From assembly GCA_963803375.1 (NCBI GenBank), contig CAWDMB010000013.1, positions 138,613-202,612 of the forward strand: a DNA stretch of 64,000 nucleotides. The letters run 5' to 3'. Positions 60,024 to 64,000 of this stretch are shown here, one piece after another; the stretch's first letter is position 1; each line of letters opens with the position of its first letter. A program made the translations under genes and the position numbers. Source of the stretch: JAOPZW01 sp963803375. Its GTDB lineage: Bacteria; Actinomycetota; Thermoleophilia; Solirubrobacterales; Solirubrobacteraceae. The notes beneath the pieces were generated by a model. That model did not search any database. It was not told the DNA's origin and was given only the letters and a program-made list of their open reading frames with translations.

Positions 60024-61981
60024 GTGCGCTCCTGGTAGCCCGCCCGGATCTCGTGCTCGGTGGAGAACACGAGGTCGTCGGCGCTGATCTCCACGTCCTC
60101 GCACGGGCCGAAGCGGTCCGGACCGAGCCAGATGTAGAGGTTGTTGTCCTGGATGCGGTCGACGCCCTCGACGGCGAGCACCCGGCCGACCACGTCGGAG
60201 AAGTAGACGTTGGCGCCAAACTCCCAGCCCTCGCCGTCGCGGCCGCCGCTCAGCGGGTGCAGGTACTCGAGCAGGCGCTCCTCGACGGCCTGCTTGACCG
60301 TGGCGAGGTCCGCCGCGGGATCGACCACCACGTCCGCCTCGATCCTCACCTGCCGGTAGCGGGGCGCGGTCGCGTAGACCTCCGTGGTGAGCAGGCGATG
60401 CGCGTCGAGGTACGCGCACACCGCCCGCAGCGTCGCCTCGTTTGGCGTCGGGTTCGGGGCGTCGCCGTCGGGGACGACGATCACCGTGACGACCCCGGGG
60501 ATCCGGGCGTCGGGGAACCGTGGGTGCGTGAGCGCGAGCGCCTTCGCCCGCCGGACGCGCGCTCCCGGCGTCTCGCGGGCCAGGCGCTCGAAGTCCTCGG
60601 TGGTGACGGCACGCTTCTTGCTCTTGAGCTCCTGCGCGGCCCGCAGCTTGGCCTCCGCGAGCGGCTCCTCGTCGGAGCCAAGCAGCGCTGCAAGCCGGTT
60701 CGTCACGCTCTCGACGTCCGCGACGGATGCCTGCAGCTCGGTGATCGTGCCGACGCCGGCGTTGCCGCGCACGCCGCCGCCGAAGCGGTAGCGACGCGCG
60801 ACGACGTTCGTCCGCGGCAGCGCCGGGTTGGCCGCCGGGATCCGGCCGCGCTCGCCGTCGCCGAGCGCGATCTCCCCGGTCGTGCGGTTGACGGTGAAGT
60901 GCGGATCGCCTGGTCCGGAGGCGAAGAAGTCGTCGACCTGCACCCAGGCCCCGAAGCCGCTGCCCTCGTCGATCTCGAGCTGCACGCTTGCCTCGCCCGG
61001 CTCGGCGACGACGGGCGTGTTCGCCAGCACGAACCGCTGGCCGACCGACCCGTCGCTGCCGCCCACGACCTCGTCGAGCGCGGTCTGCGCCTGGGTTGCC
61101 GGGACCGTGTTCGTGAGCACCATCTCCAGGCGCGGCGACCGCTCGTAGGCGCTGCGCTGCAGGCGAGCGCGCAGCCAGAACAGGTCGCCGTCGGCGAGCC
61201 CGGACCCGCCGCGCCCGGCATCCCGGCCGGGGCCGGCGACCTCGACGTGGCCGGAGCGCGTGAAGGCCCGCGTCTCGTCGCGGATCACGTTCAGCTCCCG
61301 CCACACGCGGTCGCGATGCCAGAACTCCCAGACGACGTCGGCCGGCGGCGGCCCCGCGACCGAATCCGGCACGCACCTGCATGTTGCCCCGACCGCGCCG
61401 GCCTCGGCGGCGAACACCGCGAGGTCGATGCGCTGGTCGGTGAGCTCGTTGCCGCTGTCCAGGCCGAGGTAGAGCGCGCTGCCCTCGCGGGCGTAGCGGC
61501 CGAAGGGCTGGAAGGTCTGCCCCAGCGCGTCGTTCTGGGCCTCCAGCGCGACGAAGCCGAAGCCGTCGTAGCTGCGGATCGCGGCCAGCGGCGCGCGCAA
61601 GGCGACGAGCGCGCGATCGGTCTCGAAGACGATCGGCTCGCCGGGGGCGCCGGCGACGGCCACCTGCGTCGCGTCCGGGACGATGACGACCGGCGCCCCG
61701 TCCGGGCTGACGCCGAACGTCAGCTCGACGCGCGCGGGCTGCGCCGGCTCGAGCTCGATTCCGAGCAGCTCGAGGAACTTCACGTAGTTGAGCTCGGGTA
61801 CCTGGTTGAGGCGGAAGACGAGCATCTCCGTCATCCAGGCGAAGAGCTGCACGAGCGTGATCCCGGGGTCGCTGTCGTTGTGGTTGGTCCACTCCGGCGC
61901 GTACCGCGGGATGAGGGTCTTGGCCTCCGCGACGATCTGGTCGAAGTCGCGATCGTCGAGGACGGGCGCCGTCAGCGGCAT
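60020..61981 (-). CDS. Baseplate J-like protein (gpJ, Afp11-like)
   Basis: 653-aa baseplate wedge subunit. The N-terminus LIPRYAPEWTNHNDSDPGIT-LVQLFAWMTEML is typical of eCIS gpJ homologues; the conserved end region has RAVTTEDFERLARETPGARV, FPDARIPGVVTVIVVP and EERLLEYLHPLSGGRDGEGW. The ATG overlaps the gp25 stop by 1 nt. It forms the outer ring of the baseplate with gpI. Confidence 0.92.
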   Translation of the reverse strand: MPLTAPVLDDRDFDQIVAEAKTLIPRYAPEWTNHNDSDPGITLVQLFAWMTEMLVFRLNQVPELNYVKFLELLGIELEPAQPARVELTFGVSPDGAPVVIVPDATQVAVAGAPGEPIVFETDRALVALRAPLAAIRSYDGFGFVALEAQNDALGQTFQPFGRYAREGSALYLGLDSGNELTDQRIDLAVFAAEAGAVGATCRCVPDSVAGPPPADVVWEFWHRDRVWRELNVIRDETRAFTRSGHVEVAGPGRDAGRGGSGLADGDLFWLRARLQRSAYERSPRLEMVLTNTVPATQAQTALDEVVGGSDGSVGQRFVLANTPVVAEPGEASVQLEIDEGSGFGAWVQVDDFFASGPGDPHFTVNRTTGEIALGDGERGRIPAANPALPRTNVVARRYRFGGGVRGNAGVGTITELQASVADVESVTNRLAALLGSDEEPLAEAKLRAAQELKSKKRAVTTEDFERLARETPGARVRRAKALALTHPRFPDARIPGVVTVIVVPDGDAPNPTPNEATLRAVCAYLDAHRLLTTEVYATAPRYRQVRIEADVVVDPAADLATVKQAVEERLLEYLHPLSGGRDGEGWEFGANVYFSDVVGRVLAVEGVDRIQDNNLYIWLGPDRFGPCEDVEISADDLVFSTEHEIRAGYQERT

Positions 61982-62409
61982 CAGGCGGTCGCCCCCTCGG
62001 TGATGTAGAACGGATAGACGAGGTTGGAGAACGCGTTCGTGGAGCGCACGCGGTAGTCGACGCGGATGAGCAGCGTGCTCTCCGCGCCGGCCGGCGCCTC
62101 GACGCCGACGTCCACGACGTCGATCCGCGACTCCCATTCGGTAAGCGCGTCGCGTACGCGCGTCGTGAGCTCCGCGATCGTCGCGGCGTTGATCGAGGCG
62201 AAGACCAGCTCGTGGATCCCGCATCCGAAGCGCGGCTGCATCTGGCGCTCCCCGGGCGCCGTCGCGAGGATGATCCAGATCGCCTCGCGGACGTCCTCCT
62301 CGTAGCGCGAGAAGGCAAAGCCGCCCGTCGGCCCGATCCGCAGCGGGAACTTCCAGCCCACGCCGAGGTGCTCGCGGTGCTCGTCGCGGGGCGTCGCGGC
62401 GGCGCTCAC
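61981..62409 (-). CDS. Baseplate gp25/gpW-like protein (Afp9-like)
   Basis: 142-aa protein of the gpW/gp25 family that nucleates sheath assembly. LGVGWKFPLRIGPTGGFAFS, VREAIWIILATAPGERQMQP and RFGCGIHELVFASIN are the family core; the C-terminal strand is RVDYRVRSTNAFSNLVYPF. GTG start in a GTGA overlap with the PAAR-like gene. Confidence 0.93.
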   Translation of the reverse strand: MSAAATPRDEHREHLGVGWKFPLRIGPTGGFAFSRYEEDVREAIWIILATAPGERQMQPRFGCGIHELVFASINAATIAELTTRVRDALTEWESRIDVVDVGVEAPAGAESTLLIRVDYRVRSTNAFSNLVYPFYITEGATA

Positions 62410-63152
62410 GGCGTCACCTTGATCTTGGCCTCGGCGAACGCCGACAGACCGCGGTGGTTGATGGCCGTCAGCACGAAGCTGTGGTCGAGGCTCGGCGGCA
62501 GGCTGCTGGCGTAAAGGCCGGTGACCGTGACCACGACCGTGAGCAGCTTCTGGCTCTCGGCCCACGCGCCGCCGGCCGGGCTGACGCTGATGCCCGGCGG
62601 AAGGCCGTTCGTGACGTCGACGAACGTGGTCGGCGGGCTGACGTGGAAGAGCGTCCAGCGGCGCGGGAACTCGCTGTGGACGGAGAACGTGAAGACGAGC
62701 ATCGGCGGCGTGCCCGCGGTACCGAAAGTCGCGATGCTGAACGGCAGCTGCGGCGGCGTGACCGTGACCGTCGGCGTGTCGTCCTCGCGCAGCTCCGGCG
62801 GGATCTCGGGCGGGCCCGGGCCCGCCGGCGCCGGCGCGCCGGGCGGCGGGGTGCGGTCGAAGACCGCGTGCGCCTCGCTCACCGTGAGCGGGAAGCCCGT
62901 CGCGCTCTGCACGAAGTCGGTGACGAGCATCACGTTGCGTCCGTCTACGTGCGTCGAGTTCAGGGCCATCGACGTGAGCAGGTAGGAGGCGCAGGGGACG
63001 ACGTTCGGGCACGGGATCAGGCCCGAGTCGCCGTCGAGCAGCACGAGGCCGCCGTCGACCGTCGCTTGGCGCGGCGGCGGGACGGCCGTGCTGGTCCCTG
63101 TGCCCCCGTGCGGGCAGCTGATCTTCGCCTTGGTGGTCAGGACGCGCGGCAT
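62406..63152 (-). CDS. PAAR-like spike-tip protein with Ig-like C-domain
   Basis: 248 aa. The N-terminal ~95 residues (LTTKAKISCPHGGTGTSTAV, LIPCPNVVPCASYLLTSMAL) have the small, Cys/His-containing, beta-rich pattern of PAAR-like spike tips. A Pro-rich linker (~105-125) leads to an Ig/cadherin-like domain (FVDVTNGLPPGISVSPAGGA, LDHSFVLTAINHRGLSAFAE). The position after gpV is as for Afp10. The Ig-like extension could attach a payload or bind envelope. The ATG overlaps the gpV stop by 1 nt. Confidence 0.75.
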   Translation of the reverse strand: MPRVLTTKAKISCPHGGTGTSTAVPPPRQATVDGGLVLLDGDSGLIPCPNVVPCASYLLTSMALNSTHVDGRNVMLVTDFVQSATGFPLTVSEAHAVFDRTPPPGAPAPAGPGPPEIPPELREDDTPTVTVTPPQLPFSIATFGTAGTPPMLVFTFSVHSEFPRRWTLFHVSPPTTFVDVTNGLPPGISVSPAGGAWAESQKLLTVVVTVTGLYASSLPPSLDHSFVLTAINHRGLSAFAEAKIKVTP

Positions 63153-63694
63153 CAGAAGAAGTCGATCGCCGTGTCGGACATGACGATCCGGCGAGGCCCG
63201 ACCGTCAGCGCGATGCCGCTCGCGTCGAGCGTGATCGTGTGCTGCTGCGAGCCGCCGGTGTGAATCACGACCTTGTCGTTGCGCTCGTCCAGCAGCACGG
63301 TGTGGCCGGCCTTCGTCCGCAGCTCGACGAGGTTGGCGTCGGTGTCGTCGAGCGTGAACGTGTGGCCGCGCTTGGACTGCAGCCGCCGCTGGCCGAACCG
63401 GGCGCCGTTGGGCGGCTTGGCCGCGGTTCCGGGCGGCTCGCTCCAGACGAAGCCGACGACGTACGGATCCTCTGCGTCGTCGTTGCCGAAGCCGACGAGC
63501 ACCTCGTCGCCCTCCTCGGGCATGAACCACGAGCCGCGATCGTCGCCGGCCATCATCGTCACGACGCGCGCCCAGTCCTCGGCCTTGCCCTGACCGGACT
63601 CGACCTCGATCGGGAAGTCGACGAGCACCTGCCCGCGGTGCTTGTCGTCGAGCCCCTTGACCCGGCCGATCACGAGCCCGCGCACCAGGCTCAT
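63152..63694 (-). CDS. Baseplate assembly protein V (spike, gpV/VgrG C-terminal type)
   Basis: 180 aa. An OB-fold comes first (VIGRVKGLDDKHRGQVLVDF, ARVVTMMAGDDRGSWFMPEE, DEVLVGFGNDDAEDPYVVGF), then a beta-helix spike stalk (LRTKAGHTVLLDERNDKVVI). In VgrG this is fused to the gp27-like part; here it is a separate gene coupled (ATGA) to the gpD-type gene before it. It forms the central membrane-piercing spike. Confidence 0.92.
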   Translation of the reverse strand: MSLVRGLVIGRVKGLDDKHRGQVLVDFPIEVESGQGKAEDWARVVTMMAGDDRGSWFMPEEGDEVLVGFGNDDAEDPYVVGFVWSEPPGTAAKPPNGARFGQRRLQSKRGHTFTLDDTDANLVELRTKAGHTVLLDERNDKVVIHTGGSQQHTITLDASGIALTVGPRRIVMSDTAIDFF

Positions 63695-64000
63695 CGCGCG
63701 TTCTCCTCGCGCCGCGCCCTGAACGTCGTGCGGTATCCGTTGGAGTCGAGCGTGTGCGTCGTCTGCAGGACGAAGTAACGGCCGTCGAAGCGGTAGTCGA
63801 CGCCCTTGATCCGGAGCACCTGGCCGGCGCGCAGGTCCGGGAGACCCACGGTGGCGCCCGTGGCCTCCACGAGCGACTTCAGCGAGCAGAGCACCGTGCT
63901 GCGCGCGACCTCGTCCACCTCGGCCTGCGTGCGCAGCGTCTTGTCGACGATCGCCTTGTTCTCGCCGAGCTCGGTGACGTACGGGTGCAGGTCGGCGTTG
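63691..64000 (-). CDS. gpD-like hub protein (partial, continues past the window)
   Basis: Only the C-terminal ~103 codons are present; the frame is open to position 64000. RTQAEVDEVARSTVLCSLKS, DLRAGQVLRIKGVDYRFDGR and YFVLQTTHTLDSNGYRTTFR are typical of phage late control protein D and gp27-like hubs. With gpV it builds the VgrG-equivalent spike base. Genes for the tube, sheath and LysM protein are expected upstream of it. Confidence 0.88.
   Translation of the reverse strand, partial: NADLHPYVTELGENKAIVDKTLRTQAEVDEVARSTVLCSLKSLVEATGATVGLPDLRAGQVLRIKGVDYRFDGRYFVLQTTHTLDSNGYRTTFRARREENAR

Noticed and set aside
55440..60038. A 1532-codon plus-strand open frame antisense to fibre 3 and gpI
   Set aside because: Arg/Ala/Val/Asp-rich composition is a mirror of the real minus-strand genes in high-GC DNA; it has no domains and the opposite strand has recognisable families and coupled starts.
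36569..64000. Contractile-tailed prophage or R-type pyocin
   Set aside because: The eCIS-type AAA ATPase, DUF4157 effector and gpJ/gpI style with no capsid, terminase, holin or integrase nearby point to an injection system.

Overview
This is a very high-GC chromosomal window from an actinobacterium. Gene families and the frequent GTG/TTG starts suggest the class Thermoleophilia (Solirubrobacter/Conexibacter type); that placement is inference, since no rRNA or taxonomic marker is present. Region 1 (1-19.4 kb) is a surface-polysaccharide locus. It has a Wzx-like flippase, two paralogous family-2 and four family-4-type glycosyltransferases, an NAD-sugar epimerase, a Wzy/O-antigen-ligase-like membrane protein, a Wzc/CapD-like chain-length protein fused to a tyrosine-kinase-like ATPase, a glutamine-dependent asparagine synthase homologue, a secreted DUF4038-type glycosidase lipoprotein and a sugar-nucleotidyltransferase-like protein with a left-handed beta-helix. 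A decayed IS110 copy sits behind the flippase. Many neighbours overlap by 4 nt, implying translational coupling. Region 2 (19.4-24.2 kb) is housekeeping and miscellaneous: transketolase, a VOC protein, a membrane-anchored lytic transglycosylase with an M15/DUF5715-like tail, and an orphan DNA methyltransferase. Region 3 (24.2-36.5 kb) is a mosaic accessory region. It holds an ECF42 sigma factor next to its hallmark DGPF/YCII partner, with a TGTCGA-17 nt-CGAC promoter upstream, and an atypical SDR. A complete IS110 element is inserted exactly at the SDR stop codon. An alpha/beta hydrolase, a second VOC protein, two small secreted proteins split by an IS982/IS5-like element (one frameshifted), a DEAD-box helicase and an OsmC protein follow. 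Then comes a relic stretch with a tRNA 3' fragment, a PD-(D/E)XK-like nuclease pair, a recombinase C-terminal fragment and a GNAT protein. Region 4 (36.5-64 kb, minus strand, continuing past the right edge) is one tightly packed operon of at least 16 genes encoding a contractile injection system (eCIS, Afp/PVC/MAC-like). In transcription order it has the hub/spike proteins gpD (partial) and gpV, a PAAR-like tip, baseplate gp25/gpW, gpJ and gpI (with an inserted NHL propeller). Three fibre-like proteins follow that share a novel-looking N-terminal 'YF..LL..DF..EQ.Y....R.HN..LHG.G..CGL' module, then two small proteins, a probable tape-measure-like protein and the AAA+ ATPase. The operon ends with a payload cassette: a 1149-aa effector carrying an LQRSAGNQAV motif, a 227-aa candidate immunity protein, a 1482-aa DUF4157 (HELTH) effector with the same LQR.AGN.AV motif plus annexin-like repeats, and a 670-aa glycine-rich membrane-active-looking protein. 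Sheath, tube and LysM-type genes must lie beyond position 64000. The most unusual parts are the three-paralogue fibre set, the effector/immunity cassette with a shared putative loading motif, and the two IS elements that both landed on stop codons without destroying the coding sequence.
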